Positions 1-6,844 of a stretch of 12,155 nt of DNA are shown here, piece after piece. The first letter of the stretch is position 1, and each line of letters starts with the position of its first letter. Source of the stretch: Candidatus Methanophagales archaeon (GTDB taxonomy: Archaea > Halobacteriota > Syntropharchaeia > Alkanophagales > Methanospirareceae); contig JAGLZV010000018.1 in NCBI GenBank assembly GCA_023131215.1, positions 1-12,155 of the forward strand. Reading direction: 5' to 3'. The translations under genes were made by a program, and so were the position numbers. The notes below the pieces were generated by a model. It had not been told where the DNA came from and made no database searches. It worked only from the letters and a program-made list of their open reading frames with translations.

Positions 1-1245
1 TTCAATCTCAACATCGAGAATATCAACCAATTTATGAGCAACTTCTTTATCTCGTTCCGTGGTTGTGGACAATGTCAAGATTAAAGTATCAGAGAGGATG
101 CCAGAGAGAAGTAATCCCGCTATTTCTGGCGGAATATCAATTTGATGAAGAAACATAAATCCGGCGACGATGGTACATGTACTGCCAATAGGCTCATTGT
201 GAACATGGATAGGCATCAGTGTGGATATGTCTCCAACTCGGTGATGGTCAATAATCTCCAGTATCTCTGCTTCCTGTACTCCGTCAACAGCCTGCGAAAT
301 TTCATTATGGTCAACCAAAATGACCTTTTTTCTTATAGGATGAAGTAAATCCGTCCTTGTGATTATACCTATCAAGCGATTGTTACCGTTTACCAATAGC
401 ACACAGCGATATTTGGATTCTGCGACTTTACGTTTTATCTCTAAAATCCTGGTATAAAGTCCTGCTACGGGGACCTCTTTTGACATTATAGAATGGAGAG
501 GTGTTGACAAAGCGAACAACTTGGCGGTATCAAATGTATGGTGCGGAGAAGAAACGATTAACGTTCCTTTTTTGGTTGCTAACCTGATGACTTCTTGGCT
601 AATTGAGGAATTGCCGGTGATTATAAGGGCAGAACATTCCGAATTAATCAAATCTATTTGGACATCCGTCCTGTCGCCAAGAATAACGACATCACCCCCA
701 CGGATTCTATTTAAAATCGTTGATTTCTGCATTGCTGCAATAAATATTCTACCCCTTAGTTTATCGATGTTCTTGGGATTAGTAATCACTTTTGCGTCTA
801 AGGTATCAACCAGTATATTCAGGTCAATCGGAGTCGTTGATAAGTCACCAAAGCCCATGGTACCAATATAGTGTTCAGCGATGTCTCTCAGACCAATAAT
901 TCCTGATAGCTTTCTGGTGGTGTCTACGATAGGGACAGTGCGGATATTGCTTTCTTTCATCAAAGAAGCTACATCCTTCAGGGAATCGTAGGGTGAAGCG
1001 ACAATAGGCTTTTTCAATTCCATATCACTGGCAGTAGGTGCGAGACTTTCTATTTCTATCGGGGGCTCGAAATCGAATCTTTCAAGAGCAAATTTTGTTT
1101 CACTATTTAATTCACCCGCCCTTGCGGGGATATACAGGTATCTCTTGTCAACAATATTTTTGAAGTATGCATAGCCAATAGCAGAGCAGACGGAATCGCA
1201 ATCAGGGTTTTTGTGCCCAATAATAAATACCTGCTTCTGGTTCAT
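1..1245 (-). CDS. ppaC: Mn-dependent family II inorganic pyrophosphatase with CBS-DRTGG-CBS insert (3' end outside window)
   Basis: Hydrolyses cytosolic pyrophosphate to phosphate, pulling biosynthetic reactions forward. The frame is open from ATG at 1245 to the window edge: 415 codons, no stop. The N-terminus carries GHKNPDCDS (residues 10-18). DHN is at 312-314, DHH at 333-335 and an aspartate at 386. The spacing D312-H334 (22) and D312-D386 (74) equals that of B. subtilis PPase (D75, H97, D149), so with H11, D15 and D17 all metal ligands are present. Between D17 and D312 lies a long insert: a CBS pair member (about 75-125), a DRTGG-like region (about 155-255, with GDR), and a second CBS (about 260-305). 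This is the architecture of nucleotide-regulated CBS-PPases, in which adenine nucleotides control activity. The C-terminal DHHA2 domain lies beyond the window. The start is fixed by ATGA overlap with the upstream hps-rraA stop, implying translational coupling. Confidence 0.93.
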   Translation of the reverse strand, partial: MNQKQVFIIGHKNPDCDSVCSAIGYAYFKNIVDKRYLYIPARAGELNSETKFALERFDFEPPIEIESLAPTASDMELKKPIVASPYDSLKDVASLMKESNIRTVPIVDTTRKLSGIIGLRDIAEHYIGTMGFGDLSTTPIDLNILVDTLDAKVITNPKNIDKLRGRIFIAAMQKSTILNRIRGGDVVILGDRTDVQIDLINSECSALIITGNSSISQEVIRLATKKGTLIVSSPHHTFDTAKLFALSTPLHSIMSKEVPVAGLYTRILEIKRKVAESKYRCVLLVNGNNRLIGIITRTDLLHPIRKKVILVDHNEISQAVDGVQEAEILEIIDHHRVGDISTLMPIHVHNEPIGSTCTIVAGFMFLHQIDIPPEIAGLLLSGILSDTLILTLSTTTERDKEVAHKLVDILDVEIE

Positions 1246-2552
1246 TTCTTCTCCCACTTATACAAATCCAGCACTTGAGAAAGAGTCTTCCCACTCTTTA
1301 TCTCCTCTCTTACTCGTTCCTCGTCCTTCCATACTTCCTTCGCACGCCTTGCTATTTCATACGCGTGCTCCTTTGGAACGACCACAACACCGTTGTCATC
1401 GCCTATAATCCAATCTCCGGGTTTCACTTCTTGTCCACCGCACTTTATTTCCGCATTTAGTTCTCCAAACCCTTTTGGCTCTCCTGCATTCGGCACCACG
1501 TATTTTGCAAAAACAGGGAATCTCAATCTCCTTATTTCCTCCACATCCCGCACCGCACCGTCTATAACGATACCTGCAATGCCCTTTTGCTTACAACTCC
1601 ATGATGCGAGTTCACCCCATGGCGCAACATCCTTCGAGCCCGCATAAACAACGATTACATCTCCTTCCTTCGCTACGTCTGTTGCCTCTACCGGTTTCGC
1701 CCAGTCGCCCTCAAATGTCTGCACGGTTACCGCCTTACCCACAAGCTTTATATCCTCAAACAGCGGTTTTATATCTCGCATTACACCTTTGCGATGCATT
1801 GCATCCGATATGTTCGGGGTGGACACTTGCATAAACAACTCTAAAATCTGTTCATCCAATGTCCTCCTCTTAATTCTCTTTCTCTCTTCCTTTCCCGCTA
1901 TTCCCAAATCCATGCTTTCTCTTATCTTTATCGTTGATTCTTTCACATTCGCAGACCTCGTTATGTTCCCACCTACAATAATAACCTCAGCACCCAAAAT
2001 CACTGCTTCTGATGCCATTTCCGCATCCATACCACCCGCTACTGCTAATGGCGTGTTTATCGCATCAGATACTTTTTCCAAAAGACTTAGCACATCCATA
2101 CCCCGCATCTGCTGGTCTATTCCCGCATGCACACAGACGTAATCCACACCCATCTCTTCCAGTTCCTTTGCTCGCCTCACCGGATCCTCTGCGTTCATTA
2201 TATCCACCATAATCGCTACACCGTATTTACGAGCAGATTTTATAGCCTCTTCTATCACGGCGTTATCAGCAACTGCAAGAATAGAGACCACAGAAGCGCC
2301 GGACTTCGCCGCCATCTCCACTTCTATCGCACCCGTGTCCATCGTTTTCATATCTGCAACTATTTTCACAGCGGGAAAAGCATCCTTCAGCATTCTTATT
2401 GCGTTCATTCCTTCACTTTTTATTAACGGTGTTCCAGCCTCTAACCAGTCAGCACCACCTTCTACACTCTCCTTCCCTATTTCTATCGCTCTTTCCAACT
2501 CGAGCACATCGAGAGCAACTTGCAGTATTTTTCTCTCTTTCTTTTTCTCCAT
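1242..2552 (-). CDS. hps: Bifunctional 3-hexulose-6-phosphate synthase / RraA-like protein
   Basis: 436-residue fusion. Residues about 7-215 are an OMP-decarboxylase-superfamily HPS barrel: DMKTMD at 67-72 gives the D-x-K-x-x-D catalytic signature, HAGIDQQ at 142-148, and the phosphate-binding VAGG (171-174) and IIVGGNIT (191-198). HPS joins formaldehyde and ribulose 5-phosphate; archaea often use it in reverse to make ribulose 5-phosphate for nucleotides. A basic linker (about 220-230) leads to an RraA-like domain (about 232-430). This half has R335-D336 followed by E339, the RD-x2-E pattern of metal-dependent class II pyruvate aldolases of the HMG aldolase type; E. coli RraA is known for losing the acidic residue. 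So 'ribonuclease regulator' is probably a misleading label and an aldolase/decarboxylase-type enzyme is likelier (inference). There is no clear Shine-Dalgarno at ATG 2552; the leader may be very short. It overlaps the pyrophosphatase start by 4 bases. Confidence 0.92.
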   Translation of the reverse strand: MEKKKERKILQVALDVLELERAIEIGKESVEGGADWLEAGTPLIKSEGMNAIRMLKDAFPAVKIVADMKTMDTGAIEVEMAAKSGASVVSILAVADNAVIEEAIKSARKYGVAIMVDIMNAEDPVRRAKELEEMGVDYVCVHAGIDQQMRGMDVLSLLEKVSDAINTPLAVAGGMDAEMASEAVILGAEVIIVGGNITRSANVKESTIKIRESMDLGIAGKEERKRIKRRTLDEQILELFMQVSTPNISDAMHRKGVMRDIKPLFEDIKLVGKAVTVQTFEGDWAKPVEATDVAKEGDVIVVYAGSKDVAPWGELASWSCKQKGIAGIVIDGAVRDVEEIRRLRFPVFAKYVVPNAGEPKGFGELNAEIKCGGQEVKPGDWIIGDDNGVVVVPKEHAYEIARRAKEVWKDEERVREEIKSGKTLSQVLDLYKWEKK

Positions 2553-2615
2553 GTTCGCTGTTATTTCAGATTTATTTCTTGATTCTTTATTATTGCTTGA
2601 TAATACAGAATAAAA
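2553..2615. promoter_or_regulatory. Divergent promoter region between hps-rraA and sir2
   Basis: These 63 bases separate two divergent start codons and must hold both promoters if the genes are transcribed from here. The stretch is very AT-rich. TATA-like candidates are GATTTATTTC (about 2569-2578) for the rightward gene and, on the minus strand, the AATAATAAAG stretch near 2586-2595. Neither gene has a clear Shine-Dalgarno motif, which fits short-leader or leaderless mRNAs, common in archaea. The exact boxes are guesses. Confidence 0.4.
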
Positions 2616-3371
2616 ATGGCAGGTGAAGAAGCTATCAAACTTGCAGCACGGATTATTGCAAAAGCGAAAAGAATTATTGCGTTTACCGGCGCGGGTATAT
2701 CTGTGGAAAGTGGCATAGCCCCATTTAGAGGAAAAGGTGGATTATGGGAGAAATACAATCCAGAAGAATATGCACATATAAACACATTCAGGGAAAATCC
2801 AGAGAAATCATGGATAATGCTGACGGAGATGCTCGAGCTCATCAAAAAAGCAAAGCCCAATCCAGCACATCTCGCTCTCGCAAAACTTGAAAAAATAGGT
2901 AAATTACGATGCATCATCACGCAAAATATAGACAATCTGCATCAAAAAGCTGGCAACACCTCAGTAATTGATTTTCACGGGAATACCAGCTCGCTTGTGT
3001 GTTTGGAATGCAGTAGAAAATACAAATTGGATGACTTCTCCTTAGAAAAAATACCACCGAGATGTGAATGCATGGGGCTATTAAAACCTGATGTAGTTTT
3101 CTTCGGTGAGCCAATACCAGTAGAAGCATTATACAGGTCACAAGAGGAAGCGAGTAAATGCGATTTAATGCTTGTAATAGGTACTTCCGCAGTTGTTCAG
3201 CCTGCTGCGAGTTTACTTGGCATAGCAAAAAGAGCTGGTGCAACTGTCATCGAAATAAATCCAGAACCAACTCCTATAACTGGCATTGTGTCTGATTTTA
3301 TTATAGAAGGGAAAGCAGGTGAGGTGTTGCCAAGGATTGTGGAAGAGGTGGAGAAGATTCGCATTCGATAG
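2616..3371 (+). CDS. cobB: Sir2-family NAD-dependent protein deacylase (sirtuin)
   Basis: 251 residues, full length for an archaeal sirtuin. It removes acyl groups from lysine using NAD; known archaeal targets include the chromatin protein Alba, and acetyl-CoA synthetase in bacteria. Visible motifs: GAGISVESGIAPFRG (25-39), TQNIDNLHQKAG (102-113), catalytic H121 in DFHGN, FGEP (163-166), and GTSAVVQPAA (189-198). Zinc ligands are C129, C132, C150 and C152; the second pair is C-x-C rather than the usual C-x-x-C. Aligning the segment after W66 with SIRT5/CobB puts L69 and M72 where those enzymes have the Tyr and Arg that bind succinyl groups, so a plain deacetylase is more likely (inference). 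The gene ends TAG-TGA, followed by a T-rich tract. It is divergent from hps-rraA and convergent with lhr. Confidence 0.95.
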   Translation: MAGEEAIKLAARIIAKAKRIIAFTGAGISVESGIAPFRGKGGLWEKYNPEEYAHINTFRENPEKSWIMLTEMLELIKKAKPNPAHLALAKLEKIGKLRCIITQNIDNLHQKAGNTSVIDFHGNTSSLVCLECSRKYKLDDFSLEKIPPRCECMGLLKPDVVFFGEPIPVEALYRSQEEASKCDLMLVIGTSAVVQPAASLLGIAKRAGATVIEINPEPTPITGIVSDFIIEGKAGEVLPRIVEEVEKIRIR

Positions 3372-3377
3372 TGATAG

Positions 3378-3391
3378 GCTTTTTGTTTTTT
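3378..3391 (+). terminator. T-tract terminator after sir2
   Basis: Five Ts (3380-3384), one G, then six Ts (3386-3391), starting nine bases after the sir2 stop codon. Oligo-T runs without a strong hairpin are sufficient for archaeal RNA polymerase termination. No stem precedes it. Confidence 0.5.
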
Positions 3392-3421
3392 CAATATCGA
3401 AAGATTCTTGGAAGTGAAGGA

Positions 3422-3532
3422 ATGATTTACTATACTGAGTGCAAACCGGATTCTGTATTGGCAAAAACTTTAGGAATACTAAAGAGGGAGATTATCCATT
3501 TAGGAGGAAAGCCAGAAGTTTGTAAACAACTA
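3422..3532 (+). pseudogene. Truncated gene start of unknown family (about 36 codons)
   Basis: From ATG 3422 a protein-like segment of about 36 residues is readable: it begins MIYYTECKPDSVLAKTL and continues with a REIIHLGGKPEVCKQ-type run. It has the balanced composition of a real N-terminus. The frame stays open beyond this point only because it runs antisense through the 3' end of lhr, where the translation becomes Pro/Leu/Cys-rich and unconvincing. The protein-like part stops at 3529-3532, exactly at the lhr stop codon (3530-3532). The likely reading is that the rest of the gene was lost when this junction formed. I have a faint memory of similar N-termini in conserved archaeal hypothetical proteins but cannot name the family. 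It could also be a chance frame. Confidence 0.45.
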
Positions 3533-6400
3533 ATCCCAAAACCTCTTCGTCCTCGTATATCTCCTCTCCTCCTCCAATATATTGCGATAAAATTCATGCT
3601 CACCGTCTGCATCCTTAGACTTAGCCTTCCTTATTATTCTCGATGCCACCTCCGGCCCTATACCACGAGCAGCAAGTGCAATTACTGCGAGAACACCATG
3701 CGACAAAACCAGATTTGCATTCCGATACACCCTCTTCATCCGCTCTTTATTCTCCTTTTCGGCATCAGAACTTCTTCTTTTCACAAGCCTGATTTCTTCC
3801 TTCTCCCACGGTTTTAACGCTGCAATCAACCTCGAGTTGCAAAACGGGCAAACAAGCGATTCCGCTCCGAGTTCAACAATCGTCTTCACACGCCTGAGCG
3901 ATTGCCAGTGCTTGCAACTCGCACAGAATAAAATCACCCTGTCGTTCATTATCCTATTCCTTAACGCATCTATAATTAAACCCTCGTCTCGTTCAGTTGC
4001 TAATACATCCCGCCAACTCAAATACCCGGAGGCACCAATAGGACTCAGCCCTTGTGAAGAATAAGAAAAACAGACTTTTATCTCGCCAGACTTTATCCTC
4101 CTCACCACTTCTTCCGTCCGTTCCACATCCAGCTTATCCGCAAAAATGTCGTTCACCGTCTCTTCGTAGATTGGCGTCCCAGAGAATAATTTCACCAGCT
4201 TATCTGCGGAAATCCGTTTTCTATCAAAGTCCTTGCGCAGCGCACCGAATCTCTTCGCCACGTTCAACAACTCCCATTTAAACAAAAAAGAGTTCTTCAG
4301 TGTTTTCTCTATTATCGCCCGAACAAATTCGGGCTCGATTGAAAATAGCGTCTGCTTTAAAGTTTTTTTCTCTATCCTTCTCCCTGATTTCAATTTTATC
4401 CGATAAGGGTCTATTTCCATGGAAATATCCATGCCGAGTCTGGCGCCGAGCAAAGCTATTATCAGTCTTCCAAATGTCTCGTTTACAAGATGCCCGAAGC
4501 AAGCGTTTATTACCACCTCTTTTTCGTCTTTTGAGGTTTCCACAACCACTTCCTTTGCCGTTGGCACCACACACCCTTCTCCAATTTGCTTTTTTATTAA
4601 TTCTATGAGCGTCTTAAAGCAATCGGATTTCACACCGTATTCGTGCTTCAAGTTCGCCTCTAAATCCAGAATCTCCCCATTTGAAACGATAAAAGAAGCG
4701 ATTTTATTTCTTAAATTGCCCACTTCCTGTGTAATCTCAAAAGGAACGGGTATTTCCTCACCTTCCCAATTTGGTATCTCACCCTCTTTTTTCACACCTG
4801 GTTCCACTTTTATTTTTTCTTTCTCTGCTTCTACATCCAAATCCACAATTCTCCATGTCTCGCCCTTTGCAACGAACAAAGCACCAGGAGCCGCAAAATT
4901 CAGCACAAATCGCTCATCCAGCATGCATATCCGCTTCCCACTCACTATATCATATACCTCGTATTTCCTCTCATCCGGTATCATCGAAAGATTTTCATAA
5001 TAATAGCTCCTTGTGCTTTTACTCCTCCTTATCTTTTCTCCATCTCTTTTTACCAACCCTTCCTCCTCTAACTGCTCTATTACTCGTATCATCGCATCAA
5101 AAGAAATATTCCTGAAAGGATACGCCCTTTTTATCAACGAATGAAGCTTATCCAACGAAATCAGACCGAAGCCCAATAACACACCGCAAATTTGATTCGC
5201 CAGGACGTCCAATGAGCCTTCCTTCAGCTTTATATCCTCTATTTTTCCCTCTCTTGCTCTCTTTGCAATCACCGCTGATTCCGCCACATCGTCAGGAGTG
5301 AGAGCAATGACCTTCCCCGTTGAAGTTTTTTGAACGAAGTGCGAGGCACGACCCACGCGTTGCACTAATCTCGTCACTTCTCTCGGCGATGCATACTGGA
5401 TGACCATATCAATCGAGCCGATGTCAATGCCGAGCTCCATGGAACTGGTGCAAATAAGTCCTTTTATCACTCCCCCTTTAAGTTTTTCCTCCGCTTCTAT
5501 CCTCATCTCCTTTGATAGTGAGCCGTGATGGACACCGATTAACCCGCTTTCAAACTTGTTTATGAGCGAAGCAAGCATCTCCGCCGCTCTCCTCGTGTTT
5601 ACGAATATCAAACTCGATTTCCCTTCTTTCAGCACCGCCTTTATGGTTCTTACATGCGATATCACCTCAGGGTCGGTGGATAATTGCTTTGCGGCAACAA
5701 CGTCTTTTTCTGTCCTTTTGGGACTTAAAACATCTATTTCAATCGTTTTTGTGGAACCCGTGTTCACCACCCGCATCTTTTTATGACCGGCGAAGAACTT
5801 CGCTACTTCTTCCGGGTTTCCAACCGTCGCAGACAGACATATTCTTTGGAATTCACCTGCGAGTTCTGCTATTCGCTCTAACGCAATTGCAAGCTGTGCT
5901 CCTCGTTTAGAATTCGCTAATTCATGCACTTCGTCTATTATCACATACCTCACGGATTTCAAATTCTCCTGCAGCCTTTTTCCTGGAATTATCGCCTGTA
6001 TCGTTTCCGGCGTGGTGATGAGCATATCAGGAGGCTTTAAGGCTTGTCTTCTCCTTTCATACGTGCTGGTGTCCCCATGCCGAACTTCTATGTTGATGCC
6101 GAGTTCTTTGCCCAAACTCTCTAACCTCGAGAGCATATCACGGTTTAAAGCACGTAAAGGCGTAATATAAAGAGCGTAGAAACCTTTTTCCTCCCTATTT
6201 CTCTCCTTATCTTCCAATATCTTGTGGAACACAGGTAGAACAGCCGCTTCTGTCTTGCCAGAGCCCGTAGGTGCTATGAGCAACATGTCTTTCCCTTCTA
6301 AAATGGGAGGGATAGCCAATTCCTGAGGTTCTGTGGGAATAGAGAAAGTCTTTCCTAATACTTCTTGAATCTCTGCGTTGAGCAAAGAGAAAGTGTTCAT
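3530..6400 (-). CDS. lhr: Lhr-type ATP-dependent DEVH-box helicase
   Basis: 956 residues, normal to slightly long for archaeal Lhr ('large helicase-related') proteins, superfamily 2 helicases linked to DNA repair and replication-fork or RNA remodelling. Order: Q-motif-like PTEPQE (22-27), Walker A APTGSGKTEAA (43-53), TPLRAL (80-85), TTPE (129-132), DEVH (156-159) followed by the Lhr-typical KRGAQLAIALERI, SAT (190-192), helicase-C HHGSLS (291-296), ELGIDIG (322-328) and motif VI QRVGRASH (347-354). The Lhr core winged-helix and Lhr-specific domains follow. A C-terminal CxxC...CxxC zinc ribbon (C826, C829, C851, C854) precedes a helical tail ending TKRFWD. The start at ATG 6400 begins MNTFSLL just before the helicase fold; no strong Shine-Dalgarno is seen. 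It is divergent from purS. Confident as to family; substrate and exact role are not readable from sequence. Confidence 0.94.
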   Translation of the reverse strand: MNTFSLLNAEIQEVLGKTFSIPTEPQELAIPPILEGKDMLLIAPTGSGKTEAAVLPVFHKILEDKERNREEKGFYALYITPLRALNRDMLSRLESLGKELGINIEVRHGDTSTYERRRQALKPPDMLITTPETIQAIIPGKRLQENLKSVRYVIIDEVHELANSKRGAQLAIALERIAELAGEFQRICLSATVGNPEEVAKFFAGHKKMRVVNTGSTKTIEIDVLSPKRTEKDVVAAKQLSTDPEVISHVRTIKAVLKEGKSSLIFVNTRRAAEMLASLINKFESGLIGVHHGSLSKEMRIEAEEKLKGGVIKGLICTSSMELGIDIGSIDMVIQYASPREVTRLVQRVGRASHFVQKTSTGKVIALTPDDVAESAVIAKRAREGKIEDIKLKEGSLDVLANQICGVLLGFGLISLDKLHSLIKRAYPFRNISFDAMIRVIEQLEEEGLVKRDGEKIRRSKSTRSYYYENLSMIPDERKYEVYDIVSGKRICMLDERFVLNFAAPGALFVAKGETWRIVDLDVEAEKEKIKVEPGVKKEGEIPNWEGEEIPVPFEITQEVGNLRNKIASFIVSNGEILDLEANLKHEYGVKSDCFKTLIELIKKQIGEGCVVPTAKEVVVETSKDEKEVVINACFGHLVNETFGRLIIALLGARLGMDISMEIDPYRIKLKSGRRIEKKTLKQTLFSIEPEFVRAIIEKTLKNSFLFKWELLNVAKRFGALRKDFDRKRISADKLVKLFSGTPIYEETVNDIFADKLDVERTEEVVRRIKSGEIKVCFSYSSQGLSPIGASGYLSWRDVLATERDEGLIIDALRNRIMNDRVILFCASCKHWQSLRRVKTIVELGAESLVCPFCNSRLIAALKPWEKEEIRLVKRRSSDAEKENKERMKRVYRNANLVLSHGVLAVIALAARGIGPEVASRIIRKAKSKDADGEHEFYRNILEEERRYTRTKRFWD

Positions 6401-6420
6401 TTATTTTCGTTGGCGAAGTT

Positions 6421-6437
6421 TTTTCTTTTTAAGAAAA
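6421..6437. repeat. Perfect 7-bp inverted repeat in the lhr/purS divergent spacer
   Basis: TTTTCTT, loop TTT, AAGAAAA. It sits 21-37 bases upstream of the lhr start on the minus strand and 57 bases before purS. AT-only palindromes arise easily by chance in AT-rich spacers, so an operator or leader-hairpin role is only a possibility. The same 93-base spacer must hold the promoters for lhr and purS; AATAAAAAATAA (about 6449-6460) is a weak TATA-like candidate for purS. Confidence 0.3.
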
Positions 6438-6493
6438 GGTTTTAGGTGAATAAAAAATAAAGATTTAGAAGTATAAAACAAAGGAAATGTAAA

Positions 6494-6760
6494 ATGACAA
6501 TGGAAGTAGACGTAACGATAAAACTGAAGCATGGAGTTGCAGACCCTGAAGGTGAGAACACGAAAAAAGCGTTGAACCTGCTTGGTTTTAAAAACGTGCG
6601 CAGTGTAAAAACAATGAAAACATTCAGGATAGAGGTAGAGCCAGAAAAAGGGAACGAAGAAAAGGTGAAGCAGGAAGTAGAAGAAATGTGTAGAAAAATT
6701 CTTGCCAATCCTGTAATACATGATTATGCGATAAAAGTGGTGAAAAATCCTAAATCCTAA
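6494..6760 (+). CDS. purS: Phosphoribosylformylglycinamidine synthase subunit PurS
   Basis: 88 residues, close to the usual 80-85. PurS is the small dimeric subunit that bridges PurQ (glutaminase) and PurL (synthase) in the fourth step of purine synthesis. Family signatures are VxIKLKxGVADPEGENT (about 8-23), ALNLLGFKNVRSVKTMKTFRI (about 26-46) and the C-terminal LANPVIHDYAI (about 70-80). ATG 6494 has AGGAAATG just upstream; a second ATG at 6500 (MEVDV) is an equally reasonable start. The last residues, NPKS, and the stop codon are encoded by copies of a short repeat (see 6745-6800), so the native C-terminus may have been altered outside the conserved core. No purQ or purL lies beside it; downstream is trpS. 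Confidence 0.93.
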   Translation: MTMEVDVTIKLKHGVADPEGENTKKALNLLGFKNVRSVKTMKTFRIEVEPEKGNEEKVKQEVEEMCRKILANPVIHDYAIKVVKNPKS

Positions 6761-6812
6761 GCACCAAATCCTAAACAAATCCCAAATTTAAATATTCAAA
6801 ATTCAAAACAAA
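6745..6812. repeat. AT-rich degenerate short repeat (AAATCCTAA units) running off the end of purS
   Basis: AAATCCTAA occurs at 6745-6753, 6752-6760 and 6766-6774, then degenerates through CAAATCCCAAATTT into ATTCAAAATTCAAAACA up to about 6812. The first two copies are inside the purS frame and give its stop codon. Repeats of this look are scattered through many archaeal and bacterial intergenic regions (from memory); only this copy is in the window. The purS-trpS spacer (6761-6844) is otherwise featureless. Confidence 0.55.
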
Positions 6813-6844
6813 ATATTGTAAAAGGAATAAGGATATTCGATGAA

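Noticed and set aside
3533..3817. Continuation of the 3422 frame to 3817 as a 148-residue gene
   Set aside because: Beyond 3532 it is antisense to the Lhr C-terminal zinc-ribbon region and turns into Cys/Pro/Leu-rich sequence without protein character.
4419..5000. Open frame of 193 codons on the plus strand inside lhr
   Set aside because: Antisense to the well-supported Lhr coding sequence; its translation is Ser/Phe/Pro-rich with no family motifs, as expected of a shadow frame.
6401..6778. Minus-strand open frame reading FRIWCLGFRIF over purS and the repeat
   Set aside because: It is the reverse translation of the AAATCCTAA repeat plus antisense purS; PurS on the plus strand explains the region.
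6745..6812. CRISPR array
   Set aside because: Units are about 9 bases, irregular and overlapping, with no spacers.
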